A DNA stretch of 64,000 nucleotides from Thiocapsa bogorovii (GCF_021228795.1 NZ_CP089309.1:2852001-2916000), one strand, 5' to 3'; shown: positions 22,296-31,934, numbered from the stretch's first letter. Program-made: numbers and translations. Notes: generated by a model from the letters alone, not told the origin.

Positions 22296-23591
22296 TTATC
22301 GCTTCGAGATGGGTAGGTAGTCTCTCTGGGTGGGGCCATGGTAAATCTGGCGGGGTCGGCCGATTCGATTGTTGGGGTCCGACATCATTTCCATCCAGTG
22401 CGATACCCATCCGACCGTGCGGGCCACGGCGAACATGACGGTAAACATATTGCGCGGTATGCCGAGCGCCTGGTAGATGATCCCGGAGTAAAAGTCGACG
22501 TTCGGATAGAGTTTCCGCTCAACGAAATATTCGTCGCTGAGAGCGATTTCTTCCAATTTCATCGCCAATTCAAACAACGGGTTGTTGGTATCGGCGAGCT
22601 CTTCGAGCACCTGGTGACAGACCTCGCGAATGATCTTCGCCCGCGGGTCGTAGTTCTTGTAGACCCGGTGCCCGAAACCCATCAGGCGAAATGGGTCGTC
22701 CTTGTCCTTGGCCTTTTCCATATAGCGTTGGACGTTCTTGACATCTCCGATCTCATGGAGCATGTCCAAAACCGCTTCGTTCGCGCCCCCGTGCGCAGGA
22801 CCCCAGAGCGAGGCGATCCCCGCCGCGACACAGGCAAAGGGATTCGCGCCGGAGCTGCCGGCGAGACGCACCGTCGAGGTGCTGGCGTTCTGTTCGTGGT
22901 CGGCATGGAGAATGAAAAGCAGGTTCATCGCCTTCTCGGCGATCAGTGTGGGCTTATAGACCTCGCAGGGCGTGGCGAACATCATGTGCAGAAAGTTCGC
23001 GCAATACCTCAGATCGTTTCGGGGATACATGATCGGTTCGCCGATGCTGTGCTTGTAAGCCGCAGCAGCAATGGTCGGAAGCTTTGCGATGAGACGGTGC
23101 GCCGATATCTCGCGGTGGCGTGCATCGTTGACGCTAAGCGAGTCGTGATAGAAAGCCGAGAGTGATCCGACGACCCCGATCAGGATCGCCATGGGATGGG
23201 CGTCGTAATGGAAACCGTTGAGAAAGTCCTTCAGGTTTTCATTCAGCATGGTGTGGCGAGTGATCAGCTTCTCGAACCCAACCAGCTCTTTTTCGACGGG
23301 TAGCTCACCGTAGAGGAGCAGATAGGCAACTTCCAGAAAACTCGCCTTGGTTGCGAGCTGCTCGATCGGATAGCCCCGATAGAGGAGAATCCCGTCCTCG
23401 CCGTCGATGTAGGTGATGGCGCTGTGGCAACTCGCCGTCGACATGAAGCCGGGGTCATACGTAAAAATTCCGGCCTCTTTATAAAGGGAGGAGATATCTG
23501 CGGCGGACGGGCCGACGCTGCCGGAGCGTAACGGGAAATCGAAGCTCTCGCCCGTGACATTGTTCGTGATGGTGATCGTTTGGTTCGCCAT
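22296..23591 (-). CDS. gltA: Citrate synthase
   Basis: This is a 431-residue type II (hexameric, gammaproteobacterial) citrate synthase condensing acetyl-CoA and oxaloacetate. The start at 23591 gives [11 protein letters not shown]; the longer open frame upstream is not supported. Motifs include the N-terminal domain ([32 protein letters not shown]), the catalytic His regions ([48 protein letters not shown]), [15 protein letters not shown] and the active-site Asp region near [14 protein letters not shown]. It follows mdh on the same strand, separated by 219 bp, so both TCA enzymes may be co-expressed. Confidence 0.97.
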   Translation of the reverse strand: MANQTITITNNVTGESFDFPLRSGSVGPSAADISSLYKEAGIFTYDPGFMSTASCHSAITYIDGEDGILLYRGYPIEQLATKASFLEVAYLLLYGELPVEKELVGFEKLITRHTMLNENLKDFLNGFHYDAHPMAILIGVVGSLSAFYHDSLSVNDARHREISAHRLIAKLPTIAAAAYKHSIGEPIMYPRNDLRYCANFLHMMFATPCEVYKPTLIAEKAMNLLFILHADHEQNASTSTVRLAGSSGANPFACVAAGIASLWGPAHGGANEAVLDMLHEIGDVKNVQRYMEKAKDKDDPFRLMGFGHRVYKNYDPRAKIIREVCHQVLEELADTNNPLFELAMKLEEIALSDEYFVERKLYPNVDFYSGIIYQALGIPRNMFTVMFAVARTVGWVSHWMEMMSDPNNRIGRPRQIYHGPTQRDYLPISKR

Positions 23592-23810
23592 AAACTCGCT
23601 CCTGGCCGTCTTCGGGGCGTCGCCCCGCCGATGTTGGTGTATTGGTCTCGAGTCTCGAGTGCGGCGCTCCGGCAAACAAGCCCGATCTGCCGGGGTCGGT
23701 CGCGGCATCCTCTTCGGTCGTCGACGTGCACGCTGCTTTGTCGAAGAAGGGGCAACGACTCGGCCCGGCGCCGTCGGGCACGACGGAAACAAGCAATTAT
23801 CAGCCCAACC
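23592..23810. other. mdh-gltA intergenic region
   Basis: A 219-bp gap with no gene visible. It should contain the ribosome-binding site and perhaps a promoter of gltA. Confidence 0.4.
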
Positions 23811-24749
23811 TCACGACAGGGATAGGTTGCGCAGACGCTCGATGTCGGCCCGTACCGCGCTTGCCGAACGGTCGAAGTCTGTGCGCTCGCGCTTATTCAG
23901 ATCGAGCTCCACGATCGACTCCATGCCTCGCTCGCCGAGGACACAGGGAACGCCCATGGCGATGTCGCTTTCGCCGTATTCACCCTCGAGCAGGGCGACA
24001 CAGGAGAGCAGTCGCCTGCGATTGTTGACGATCGCGTCGACCATAGCGGCAACCGCGGCCCCGGGCGCATCGTAGGCGCTGGAGTTCTTGCGCAAGGCGA
24101 GGATCTCTGCACCGCCTTGGCGCGTACGCTCCATGATGGCCTCGATACGCTCCTCGGAGATGAAGTGCGAGATCGGGATCCCGTTGATGGTGCAAAAACG
24201 CGGCACGGGCACCATCGTGTCGCCATGTCCGCCGAGCACCATGGTCGTGATGTCGAGCGCCGAAAAACCGGTTTCCTGAGCGATGAAGCTTGCCATGCGC
24301 GAGGCGTCGAGGACGCCGGCCTGTCCGAAGATCCGACTGCGGTCCCAGCCTGTCCGCTGTGCGACCCGATAGGTCAGTGTATCGACCGGATTGGAGACGA
24401 TCAGCACCATCGCATCGGGCGCATATTGCATGATCTGATCGGTGACGCCGTCGATGATGCGGACATTCGCCTCGAGCACATCCGAACGTGACATGCCCGG
24501 CTTTCGCGGCAGCCCCGCGGTGACGATGACCAGATCCGAGTCCCTGAGGATTTGCGGATCGTTGCTGCCGTTGATCGCGCAATCGAATTCGAAGAAAGGA
24601 GCCATTTGAAGGATATCCAAGGCAATCCCCTCGGGGATTCCCTCGCGAATATCCATGAGGGCTATCTCGCGACAAAGCTCTTCTTCGGCCAGGATCTGCG
24701 CCGTCGTCTCGCCGACTCGGCCAGCGCCGATGATGGTGATCTTGTTCAC
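23811..24749 (-). CDS. mdh: NAD-dependent malate dehydrogenase (LDH-like type)
   Basis: This 312-residue enzyme oxidises malate to oxaloacetate with NAD. It has the N-terminal Rossmann motif ITIIGAGRVGETTAQ, the Asp that selects NAD (ALMDIREG), AGLPRKPGMSRSD with the substrate-binding Arg, the SNPVDTLTY motif and the catalytic His in MVLGGHGDTMVP. The lactate-dehydrogenase-like subfamily (about 310 residues) is common in phototrophs and differs from E. coli Mdh. A membrane-linked malate:quinone oxidoreductase is also present in the window. Confidence 0.93.
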   Translation of the reverse strand: MNKITIIGAGRVGETTAQILAEEELCREIALMDIREGIPEGIALDILQMAPFFEFDCAINGSNDPQILRDSDLVIVTAGLPRKPGMSRSDVLEANVRIIDGVTDQIMQYAPDAMVLIVSNPVDTLTYRVAQRTGWDRSRIFGQAGVLDASRMASFIAQETGFSALDITTMVLGGHGDTMVPVPRFCTINGIPISHFISEERIEAIMERTRQGGAEILALRKNSSAYDAPGAAVAAMVDAIVNNRRRLLSCVALLEGEYGESDIAMGVPCVLGERGMESIVELDLNKRERTDFDRSASAVRADIERLRNLSLS

Positions 24750-25079
24750 GTGGCAGTTTCTCCGATCAGTGGTCCGTTGACCACGGTCGCGCGGACCAGC
24801 CTCGTCGCCGTGGCCTCTAGGGGCTCAGACGGACTCGGCCCCCGCGGGCTATCTTACACCCGCATCACCATGCGTGACCCGACGTGCGGGAGCGTGGTCG
24901 TGTCTGGCAATCGACGGGTTGTTTTGCGGAGGCTCGATCGGGTTCGAGACCGTCGCCATCCTGCGTCGACCACGGTCGTGCTCGGGAGAGATCCTGGAGT
25001 AGCGCGGATGAGCCGGTCGGCATATCCGGAGGGACCGGGCGTCACACCGGGGGAGCCGGCTCGGACGACAAGCCGGGGA
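24750..25079. other. Non-coding region between rpmE and mdh
   Basis: This 330-bp gap has no supported gene. It contains a tRNA T-loop-like GGTTCGAGACC (24941-24951), but no cloverleaf can be built around it. A promoter for mdh is expected near the right side of mdh (about 24750-24850) but no clear hexamer pair was found. Confidence 0.4.
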
Positions 25080-25105
25080 GCACCGGGCCCGAAAGCGCCC
25101 GGTGC
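25080..25105 (-). terminator. Hairpin downstream of rpmE
   Basis: GCACCGGGC (25080-25088) and GCCCGGTGC (25097-25105) form a perfect 9-bp GC-rich stem with an 8-base loop, beginning 7 bp after the rpmE stop. The position suits a transcription terminator, but no T-run follows on the - strand. Confidence 0.55.
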
Positions 25106-25112
25106 ATGCGCA

Positions 25113-25313
25113 TCAGCGTGCGTATTTGCGCCTGAACTTGTCGACACGCCCGGCGGTGTCGAGGACCTTTTGCTTGCCGGTGTAGAAAGGATGGCAAGAC
25201 GAACAAACCTCGACGTGCATTTCTTTGCCCAAGGTTGAGCGGGTCGTAAACTCGTTACCGCAGCTGCAGACCACCTTGACGTCGGCGTAGTTGGGATGGA
25301 TTCCTTCTTTCAT
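25113..25313 (-). CDS. rpmE: 50S ribosomal protein L31 (zinc-binding form)
   Basis: This 66-residue protein starts [16 protein letters not shown], the canonical L31 N-terminus. The zinc-binding CxC and CxxC cysteines are present (VCSCGNEF and [12 protein letters not shown]), which places it with the C+ form that acts also as a cellular zinc reserve. The ATG at 25313 was chosen because it matches the family start; the longer open frame upstream is not coding. It ends with basic residues (DKFRRKYAR). Confidence 0.96.
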   Translation of the reverse strand: MKEGIHPNYADVKVVCSCGNEFTTRSTLGKEMHVEVCSSCHPFYTGKQKVLDTAGRVDKFRRKYAR

Positions 25314-25372
25314 GATGACCCTGGCGTTGGCGTTGGCCCCGATCGGGCGCTGAAAAATCGATGGAACGCGGT

Positions 25373-25401
25373 AGAATACAACCCCCGGCGCACACCCGCA
25401 A
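25373..25401 (-). promoter_or_regulatory. Candidate rpmE promoter
   Basis: On the - strand TTGCGG (25396-25401) and TATTCT (25373-25378) are separated by 17 bp, lying 60 bp upstream of the rpmE ATG. The spacing is ideal for a sigma-70 promoter, but the hexamers are only partial matches. Confidence 0.4.
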
Positions 25402-25461
25402 CCCTGTGTTGCGGCTCGATTGCCCTTTCCTCGCCCGAGCGCCTCTTGCCGGGAATGACCA

Positions 25462-26646
25462 TCATCCGGTCGCGAAACGCCCGACGAGGTCGTCGAGGAA
25501 GCGACGACCCCGATCAGTAGGTTCGACGCGTTCGGAAAGGATCCGGAGCATGCCGTCACCCTCGGCGCCGAGGACGATTTGCGAAACGCGTGACCAAGGC
25601 AGTCCGGTGGTGCGTGTGAGGAGGTCACGCGGGAATCCCTCGGTCAGGCGCAGGGCGTTGAGTGCAAACTCAAACACGAGATCCTGTTCGCACAAGATCC
25701 GCGTGCTGCTGAGCAGGGTTTCAAGGGATGTCTCCAAATATGCCGCGGGGTGGCGGCGTTTGGCGGTTCGCGAAACCTGCCGGCCGTCCCGGGCCGCGTC
25801 CTCCCGGGTCAGCTTGCCGTGAGCGCCCGCGCCGATACCTAGATAGTCGCCAAACTCCCAATAGTTGAGATTGTGGCGACACCGCGCTCCGTCCCGCGCA
25901 TGGGCGGAGACCTCGTATTGTCTGTAGCCGGCCAGAGCAAGGGCCTCTAGACCCTGTTCCGCCATGTCCGCTGCCAAGTCGGGATCCGGTACACGAGGAG
26001 GGCGCGCATAAAACGCTGTGTTGGGCTCGAGCGTCAGTTGATAGTAAGAAATATGCTCGGGTTCCAGAGCGATCAGCCCTTCGAGATCCTCTCGTGCCTC
26101 TGCAAGGTTTTGCTCGGGAAGCGCAAACATCATGTCCAGATTGAGATTGTCGAAGCCGGCCGCGCGAGCCATCCGCAGGGTGTCGTAAACCTCGTCCGGT
26201 CCGTGAATCCGTCCGAGCGCACGCAAACGGGGGGCCGAGAGGCTTTGTACCCCGATCGACAGCCGATTGATCCCCGCCTCACGATAATGCGCAAAACGGG
26301 CCGCATCGCGTGTCCCCGGATTCGCCTCGAGGGTCATCTCGATCCCCGGGACGAGATCAGCACGCTCCCGAATACCGTCGAGCAACCGCCGAACCGCCGG
26401 GCCGGGGAAAAGGCTGGGTGTTCCGCCGCCGATGAATACCGAGGCCAGCGGTCGTCGTGCACCGGGCCGATCGAGCTCGAGGTCCAGATCCGCCAGCAGG
26501 CGTGTCACATAGGGTTCGAACGGCGGGGCGTCCGCGGCATGCGAGTTGAAATCGCAATAGGGACATTTGCTGACACACCAGGGGGCATGCACGTAGAGCG
26601 CAAGCGGCAACGCCTGCGCGCCGCCGCTGCTTGCGGATTCGGTCAC
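25462..26646 (-). CDS. hemW: Radical SAM heme chaperone HemW
   Basis: This 394-residue radical-SAM protein carries the 4Fe-4S motif [13 protein letters not shown] near residue 25. It is related to coproporphyrinogen III oxidase HemN but belongs to the HemW group. Supporting segments are [21 protein letters not shown]-like ENPGT positions ([11 protein letters not shown]), [11 protein letters not shown] and a C-terminal HTH-like domain ([20 protein letters not shown]). HemW delivers haem to proteins rather than oxidising porphyrins. A GTG start at 26646 overlaps the TGA of the upstream TRAP gene (GTGA), which explains why no ATG is seen near the N-terminus. The longer ATG-initiated frame reads through the TRAP gene in another phase. 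Confidence 0.92.
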   Translation of the reverse strand: MTESASSGGAQALPLALYVHAPWCVSKCPYCDFNSHAADAPPFEPYVTRLLADLDLELDRPGARRPLASVFIGGGTPSLFPGPAVRRLLDGIRERADLVPGIEMTLEANPGTRDAARFAHYREAGINRLSIGVQSLSAPRLRALGRIHGPDEVYDTLRMARAAGFDNLNLDMMFALPEQNLAEAREDLEGLIALEPEHISYYQLTLEPNTAFYARPPRVPDPDLAADMAEQGLEALALAGYRQYEVSAHARDGARCRHNLNYWEFGDYLGIGAGAHGKLTREDAARDGRQVSRTAKRRHPAAYLETSLETLLSSTRILCEQDLVFEFALNALRLTEGFPRDLLTRTTGLPWSRVSQIVLGAEGDGMLRILSERVEPTDRGRRFLDDLVGRFATG

Positions 26647-27728
26647 GCCTGATCGCGTGCCTGCAGGTAGGTCAACTCCCCGATTCCGCTCCACTCCTTG
26701 CTTTGGCTGAGGAATTTTTTGTAGGAGCTGTAGACCTTGGACGAAAACTCGTCCTTCTGCGCGATCTCCGCGACGACCTCGTCTGAGAGTGCTCGCAGCT
26801 TGAGGACGACGTCGCTCGGAAAGCGTCGCAGGTCGACATTGTGCTTGGTGATCAGGGTCTGCAGCGCGACCGGGTTGCGCGCGGTGTACTCGGCGAGCAT
26901 GTCCTGATTGACGACTTTGCAGGCGTTCATCACGATCGATTGCAGATCGGGCGGCAGCCCGTCGTAGACCTTCTTGTTGATCATGGCCTCCAGGATGGTG
27001 CCCGGCTCGTGCCAGCCCGGATAATAGTAATACTTGGCCGCCTTGTAGAGACCGAACGCAAGATCGTTGTAGGGGCCGACCCACTCGGTCGCATCGATCG
27101 TACCATTCTGCAATGCGGTAAAAAGCTCTCCTCCGGGCAGATTGACCGGAATACCACCGGCCCGCGCCAAGACCTCGCCGCCGAGGCCCGGGATGCGCAT
27201 CTTCAAACCTTTCAGGTCATCGACCGAGTTGATTTCCTTGTTGAACCAACCACCCATCTGAACGCCGGTGTTCCCGGCAGGCGCAGGGACCAAACCGAAT
27301 TGGGCGTAGAGTTCGGTCCAGAGCTCCATCCCGCCGCCATGGTAGATCCAGCCGTTCATCTCCTGTGCCGTCAGACCGAACGGCACGGTGGAGAAAAACT
27401 GAGCGGCCTCGCTCTTGCCTTTCCAGTAATAGGCCGAGCCGTGGCCCATCTCGGCGGTCCCGCGCGAAACTGCATCGAAGATCTCGAAGGCGGGGACGAG
27501 CTCGCCGGCACCGAAGACCTTGACCTCGATTCGACCACCGCTCATTTCGCCGATCAAGGCAGCGAGGTTGTTCGCGCCGGTGCCGAGGCCCGGGAAGTTC
27601 TTCGGCCAGGTGGTGACCATCTTCCAAGAGTATTCGGCCTTGGCATGAGCCGACTCCATACCGCTGGCCAGCGCCCCGACAGCCAGCGAGCCAGCACCGA
27701 CCCCTTTGATGAAATCGCGGCGTTGCAT
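26643..27728 (-). CDS. TRAP transporter solute-binding protein (DctP family)
   Basis: This 361-residue periplasmic protein has a twin-arginine signal, MQRRDFIKGVGAGSLAVGALASG, so it is probably exported folded by the Tat system. The mature part has the DctP pattern: TTWPKNFPGLGTGANNLAALI, then GAGELVPAFEIFDAVSRGTAEMGHGSAYYW and the conserved Arg region LKMRIPGLGGEVLARAGG. It resembles the group that binds 2-oxo acids and other small carboxylates, but the ligand cannot be read from sequence. No dctQ or dctM membrane subunit is adjacent, so its partners must lie elsewhere. Its stop overlaps the hemW start. Confidence 0.88.
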   Translation of the reverse strand: MQRRDFIKGVGAGSLAVGALASGMESAHAKAEYSWKMVTTWPKNFPGLGTGANNLAALIGEMSGGRIEVKVFGAGELVPAFEIFDAVSRGTAEMGHGSAYYWKGKSEAAQFFSTVPFGLTAQEMNGWIYHGGGMELWTELYAQFGLVPAPAGNTGVQMGGWFNKEINSVDDLKGLKMRIPGLGGEVLARAGGIPVNLPGGELFTALQNGTIDATEWVGPYNDLAFGLYKAAKYYYYPGWHEPGTILEAMINKKVYDGLPPDLQSIVMNACKVVNQDMLAEYTARNPVALQTLITKHNVDLRRFPSDVVLKLRALSDEVVAEIAQKDEFSSKVYSSYKKFLSQSKEWSGIGELTYLQARDQA

Positions 27729-27838
27729 CCCCGTCCTCCAATCTGCGTGTTGATGATCTGTTTGCCGTGGGCCCGGGTGCCAACGGCGGAATCCGTGGTC
27801 CCCGGACTGCATTCGAGTCTGAGAAGGCCCGAAGACAC

Positions 27839-29056
27839 CTACGATCGGCCTTTCTTCAAGGATTCCTGCAAAAGCGCGCCGAAGCTACCCAAGGTCTTCT
27901 CCGCGGCCTCTGCGACGGGTGCCCCGGGCGTGACGCCAGGCGCCTGCGATCCCGCTTCGAATCCCTTGGTGTCGTCGAGCGACAGACTGATCCGACGTCG
28001 CTCCGAGTCGACCGCCAAGACGGTTGCTTCGACAGGGTCCCCGACGTTGATGACCTCGCTCGGATGATTCACGCGGCGCCCGGCGCCGAGCTCGCTAATA
28101 TGGACGAGACCGTCGATCCCGGGGGCGAGCTCGACGAAAGCACCGAAGGGTTGCAGTCGACTCACCGTACCGCTCACGCGCTGACCGACGGGGAAGTTGT
28201 CGGCGGCTTCTTGCCAAGGATCGCGGGCAAGTGCACGGATCGAGAGCGCAATCTTCTCCCGGCTTTTCGGACCGCTCGGCGGCTCGATGCGCAGGACCGA
28301 GACCTCGACGGGCTGCCCGACGCTGAGGATCTCCCCGGGATGCTTCACATGACCGAAGGCCAGTTGACTGATGTGGATCATGCCCTCGAGACCGCCGATA
28401 TCGACGAACGCCCCATAGTCCTTCAGCGAGGTGACAACCCCGGACAGCACCGCACCTTCGTGCAGTTGCGCCCGCGTCTCCTCGGCACGCCGGTGTTGCT
28501 CCTCTTCGAGCAGCACCTTACGCGATACGACCAGATTCGGTCGTCGGCCGCCTTCGAACTTGGTGATGCGGAAATCGAACCGCTGGCCGACAAGCTCGGA
28601 GAGGTCTTCGATGAAGCGGATGTCGACCTGAGAGGCCGGACAGAAGGCACGCAGCCCGGCCACTTGGACCTCGACGCCGCCTTTGACGGCCGCGGTGACC
28701 TGACCTTGCACCGGGAGCCCTTGCCGATAGGCGCCTTCGACCTCCTCGATCCCGTGATAGCGGTGCCCGTGCTGACTGCCGAGCAGGAGCGTCCCGGAAT
28801 CCTCGTCCTTTCCGGTGACATGCGTCTCGACCGTGTCGCCGACGGCAGACTTCAAATTGCCTTCGGCATCTTTAAGTGCCGAAACATCGAGACGACCCTC
28901 GGACTTGCCGCCCAGATCGACGAAAGCATACTCATCGCCGATCGAGACCAAGACCCCGCGGACCTTGTCCCCGACCCCCGGCTCCTTCGTGCTGGATCCC
29001 GGATGGGTCTGGTCGAACTGCTTGAGGAGGTCTTCGAAGCTTTCGGTCTGGGACAT
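27839..29056 (-). CDS. S1 RNA-binding domain protein (four S1 domains)
   Basis: This 405-residue protein contains four S1/OB-fold repeats. The first is at about residues 25-95 (VGDKVRGVLVSIGDEYAFVDLGGKSEGRL). A degenerate second lies at about 110-180, and the third at about 198-270 contains VVTSLKDYGAFVDIGGLEGMIHISQL. The fourth, at about 285-355, contains VSRLQPFGAFVELAPGIDGLVHISEL. The last two are canonical RNA-binding domains. It is shorter than ribosomal S1 (about 557 residues, six domains) and is probably an additional translation- or RNA-linked S1 paralogue rather than RpsA itself. The tail is Ala/Pro rich and ends in Lys/Arg. Confidence 0.85.
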   Translation of the reverse strand: MSQTESFEDLLKQFDQTHPGSSTKEPGVGDKVRGVLVSIGDEYAFVDLGGKSEGRLDVSALKDAEGNLKSAVGDTVETHVTGKDEDSGTLLLGSQHGHRYHGIEEVEGAYRQGLPVQGQVTAAVKGGVEVQVAGLRAFCPASQVDIRFIEDLSELVGQRFDFRITKFEGGRRPNLVVSRKVLLEEEQHRRAEETRAQLHEGAVLSGVVTSLKDYGAFVDIGGLEGMIHISQLAFGHVKHPGEILSVGQPVEVSVLRIEPPSGPKSREKIALSIRALARDPWQEAADNFPVGQRVSGTVSRLQPFGAFVELAPGIDGLVHISELGAGRRVNHPSEVINVGDPVEATVLAVDSERRRISLSLDDTKGFEAGSQAPGVTPGAPVAEAAEKTLGSFGALLQESLKKGRS

Positions 29057-29175
29057 GGTGAAGTCTTGCCGTCGTCGGGTTGAGAGTGAAACCGTGTGTG
29101 CCGAGAGATGCCGCCGGTCGCAGTGCGCCCGACCGGCCGGCCACCCGGTTTGGTTGGTTGCTCCGGTCCCTGGAG

Positions 29176-31350
29176 TCAGCTCGCCGGCTCAAGCCGAGCA
29201 TAGGCCAGGACCAGCCATTTGGCGCCGGCCTTCTGAAAATTGACCTGTATCCGAGCCGCGGATCCGCGACCCTCGCTGTTCAGGACCACGCCCTCGCCGA
29301 ACTTCGGGTGAACCACACGTTGTCCGAGCCTGAAGAGACCGGTGTCGCCGCTCGACGTCGATGTCAGACTCGGACTCAGTCCTGACGCCGCACGGCGGGC
29401 CGCGCTGCGCGCCCGGACCTCTTCGACCAATCCGGGCGGGACCTCGCGCAGGAACCGCGAAGGCATCGGGGACTCCTCCCGGCCGTAGAGCCGCCGGCTC
29501 TCTGCGTGGGTGACATAAAGCTCGCGCATCGCGCGTGTCATGCCGACATAGCAGAGTCGGCGCTCCTCTTCGAGCCGGCTCGGGTCCTCCGCCGACAGAC
29601 TGTGGGGGAACAGGCCCTCTTCCAGCCCGACCAGGAAGACCACCGGAAATTCCAGCCCCTTCGCGCTGTGTAGTGTCATGAGTTGCACGCTGTCCTCGAA
29701 ACCGTCGGCCTGGGTGTCGCCCGCTTCCAGAGCAGCATGCGCAAGAAAGACCGCAAGCGCGTCCGTCTCTTCCTCGTGCAGGTCCTCCTCGAAGCGCGCG
29801 GCCGTGTCGACCAGCTGCTCGAGGTTCTCCACTCGATCCTGGCCTTTGCCGTCCTTGTTTTTTTTATAGAAATCCGGCAAGCCGGCCGACTCGATCAGGG
29901 CAGTCACCAACTCGTGCAACGCCAGACCCTCGCGCGCTCGGCGCTGCTCTCGGATCAGATCCATGAATCCATGCAGTGCGGCACCGCCCCTCGGCCCCAG
30001 AACCGAAGTCCCGGTCAGATCGGCCGCCGCCTGCCAGAGCGACACCCGTGTCTCGCGTGCTTGCTGGCGCAACAAGTCCAGGGTGCGGGCACCGATGCCA
30101 CGGTTCGGTGTGTTGACCACGCGCTCGAAGGCGGCATCGTCGTCCGGGTTGGCGACCAGACGCAGATAGGCCAGCGCATCACGGATCTCGGCGCGTTCGA
30201 AGAATCGCAGTCCACCGTACACCCGATACGGGATCTGCGCCTGGATCAGCGCCTCTTCGAAAAGACGTGACTGGGCCGTCGTGCGATAGAGGATCGCGCA
30301 TTCGTCGCGCCGATGCCCTTCGTTTTGCGTAAAGCGGCGAATCCGCTCCACGACGAAGCGCGCCTCGTCGACTTCGTTGAACGCCGTGTAACGTCGAATC
30401 GGCTCGCCCTCGCCGTCTTGGGTCCAGAGGTTTTTCCCGAGACGGCTCGGATTGTGGGCAATCAGGGCGTTGGCCGCAGCCAGAATGTTGCCGCTCGAAC
30501 GGTAATTCTGCTCCAGCCGGATGACCTGCGTGTTTGGATAATCCCACTGAAACGATTGGATATTTTCAACCTTTGCGCCGCGCCAGCCGTAGATCGACTG
30601 ATCGTCGTCGCCCACGGCGAAGAGGTTGTCGTTCGTCCCGGCAAGTAAGCGCAGCCAGGCGTACTGGATGGCGTTCGTATCCTGGAACTCGTCCACCAGG
30701 ATATGCGCGAAGCGTCGCTGGTAGTGCTGCAGGATATCCGTACGCTCGCGCAGCAGCTCCAGAGTCTTGAGCAGCAGATCGGCGAAGTCCAGCAGGCCCG
30801 AGCGTGCGCGCTCCTCCTCGTACTGACGATAGACCGCAATCATCTTATCCGTGAAGAAGTCGCCGCCGCCGTCCAGGTGGTTCGGCCGCAGACCCTCGTC
30901 TTTCTGCTTGTTGATGAAAGCCTGCACCTGACGCGGCGGCCAACGGGCCTCGTCCAGCTGCATCGCCTTGAGGATGCGCTTGATCAGACGGAATTGGTCA
31001 TCTGAATCCAAGATCTGGAAATGCTGCGGGAGCCCGGCGTCTTGCCAATGGGCGCGCAGAAAGCGATGGGCGAGCCCGTGAAAGGTACCGACCCACATCC
31101 CGCCGATCGGCACTCCGAGCATGGTCTCGATCCGACCGCGCATCTCGCGCGCCGCTTTGTTGGTGAAGGTGACCGCGAGCACGGCATAAGACGGCACCTG
31201 TTGCACCTGGACCAACCAGGCGATGCGATGCACCAGGACACGCGTCTTGCCGGACCCGGCGCCGGCGAGCACCAAAAGGTTACCTGACTCAGCGCCGACG
31301 GCCGCGCGCTGAGCGTCGTTGAGGGGATCGAGAAGGGCGGACACATCCAT
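29176..31350 (-). CDS. uvrD: DNA helicase II (UvrD/Rep superfamily 1)
   Basis: From the ATG at 31350 this is a 724-residue superfamily 1A helicase. Helicase motifs are Q (LNDAQRAAV), I/Walker A AGAGSGKT at residues 29-36, Ia (AVTFTNKAAREM), II (LVDEFQDTN), III (LFAVGDDDQSIYGWRGA), IV (RLEQNYRSSGNIL), V (LMTLHSAKGLEFPVVFLVG) and VI (LCYVGMTRAMRELYV). The C-terminal tail (FGEGVVLNSEGRG) matches UvrD, which acts in nucleotide-excision and mismatch repair. The longer open frame adds 32 codons with no similarity. The gene is transcribed away from the AT-rich region at 31.4-31.75 kb. Confidence 0.95.
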   Translation of the reverse strand: MDVSALLDPLNDAQRAAVGAESGNLLVLAGAGSGKTRVLVHRIAWLVQVQQVPSYAVLAVTFTNKAAREMRGRIETMLGVPIGGMWVGTFHGLAHRFLRAHWQDAGLPQHFQILDSDDQFRLIKRILKAMQLDEARWPPRQVQAFINKQKDEGLRPNHLDGGGDFFTDKMIAVYRQYEEERARSGLLDFADLLLKTLELLRERTDILQHYQRRFAHILVDEFQDTNAIQYAWLRLLAGTNDNLFAVGDDDQSIYGWRGAKVENIQSFQWDYPNTQVIRLEQNYRSSGNILAAANALIAHNPSRLGKNLWTQDGEGEPIRRYTAFNEVDEARFVVERIRRFTQNEGHRRDECAILYRTTAQSRLFEEALIQAQIPYRVYGGLRFFERAEIRDALAYLRLVANPDDDAAFERVVNTPNRGIGARTLDLLRQQARETRVSLWQAAADLTGTSVLGPRGGAALHGFMDLIREQRRAREGLALHELVTALIESAGLPDFYKKNKDGKGQDRVENLEQLVDTAARFEEDLHEEETDALAVFLAHAALEAGDTQADGFEDSVQLMTLHSAKGLEFPVVFLVGLEEGLFPHSLSAEDPSRLEEERRLCYVGMTRAMRELYVTHAESRRLYGREESPMPSRFLREVPPGLVEEVRARSAARRAASGLSPSLTSTSSGDTGLFRLGQRVVHPKFGEGVVLNSEGRGSAARIQVNFQKAGAKWLVLAYARLEPAS

Positions 31351-31439
31351 CGCCCGGATTCTACTGAAACCAGCTCCCGCATGACATGCGTTGTTGTCGG
31401 TTGGCTCCAACCGAGGAGAGGTGAAGTCAGACGCAGGGA

Positions 31440-31746
31440 TGCGCACGAAAAATATATTAATTCAGTCTGTTGGATGATTCTCGGAGCCCTGCGAGCGGGA
31501 TCGACCGGTTTCCCGGCCGGATCCTTATTTAAAATAGTTTAAATAAAAAGACAGTAATCTTAATAAGCTCTGTGGATAACTCGACCGTGCCGAAAAAATA
31601 TATTAACTCAATTAGTTGGAACGATCTTTGGGTGTTCCCGGAGAGTTGCCCAACCTGTGCGTAACCGGTGTGCAAAATAAGGCCGTCCAGGAGGTCACAC
31701 CTTATCCACAGAACTCTGGTTCTTTCGTGAACAGACTTATACAGTC
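31440..31746. other. Candidate chromosomal replication origin (DnaA boxes beside AT-rich DNA)
   Basis: The uvrD-hemE gap contains two perfect DnaA boxes, TGTGGATAA (31571-31579, inverted) and TTATCCACA (31702-31710). A TTTTGCACA-type box lies inverted at 31669-31677, and an 8-of-9 match (inverted TTACGCACA) at 31656-31664. Beside them is a strongly AT-rich tract (about 31525-31570) with TTTAAAATAGTTTAAATAAA, in a genome that is otherwise GC rich. A near-repeat of CGAAAAATATATTAA occurs at about 31446 and 31591. This combination is the composition of an oriC. In alphaproteobacteria the origin is also next to hemE. DnaA-regulated promoters are an alternative reading. dnaA is not in the window. 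Confidence 0.5.
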
Positions 31747-31877
31747 GGCCGATCCCAAGGCCTCCCCCTCGGACGAGCGGTCGCTGTTCGGCCTGCCCCT
31801 CGATCCGGTGCCCCCACCGCAATGGCGGACTTGAGCAGCGCCGACCTTCGCAACCTCGTCATGAGCGAAACCCGTAG

Positions 31878-31883
31878 TAGAAT
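31878..31883 (+). promoter_or_regulatory. Possible hemE -10 element
   Basis: TAGAAT lies 51 bp before the hemE ATG and is a five-of-six match to the sigma-70 -10 hexamer. No good -35 is found 17 bp upstream, so the call is weak. Confidence 0.3.
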
Positions 31884-31934
31884 GGGCGCCCGAACCACCG
31901 AGACCCTTCTACTCGACTGCCCAGGTCCTGCTTC

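Noticed and set aside
24901-24960. tRNA-like T-loop GGTTCGAGACC in the rpmE-mdh gap
   Set aside because: No acceptor stem, D arm or anticodon arm can be formed around it at normal distances.
31529-31822. 97-codon open frame antisense in the AT-rich uvrD-hemE gap
   Set aside because: It overlaps the DnaA-box cluster, has an unusual hydrophobic Phe/Leu tail from AT-rich DNA, no ribosome-binding site and no domain.
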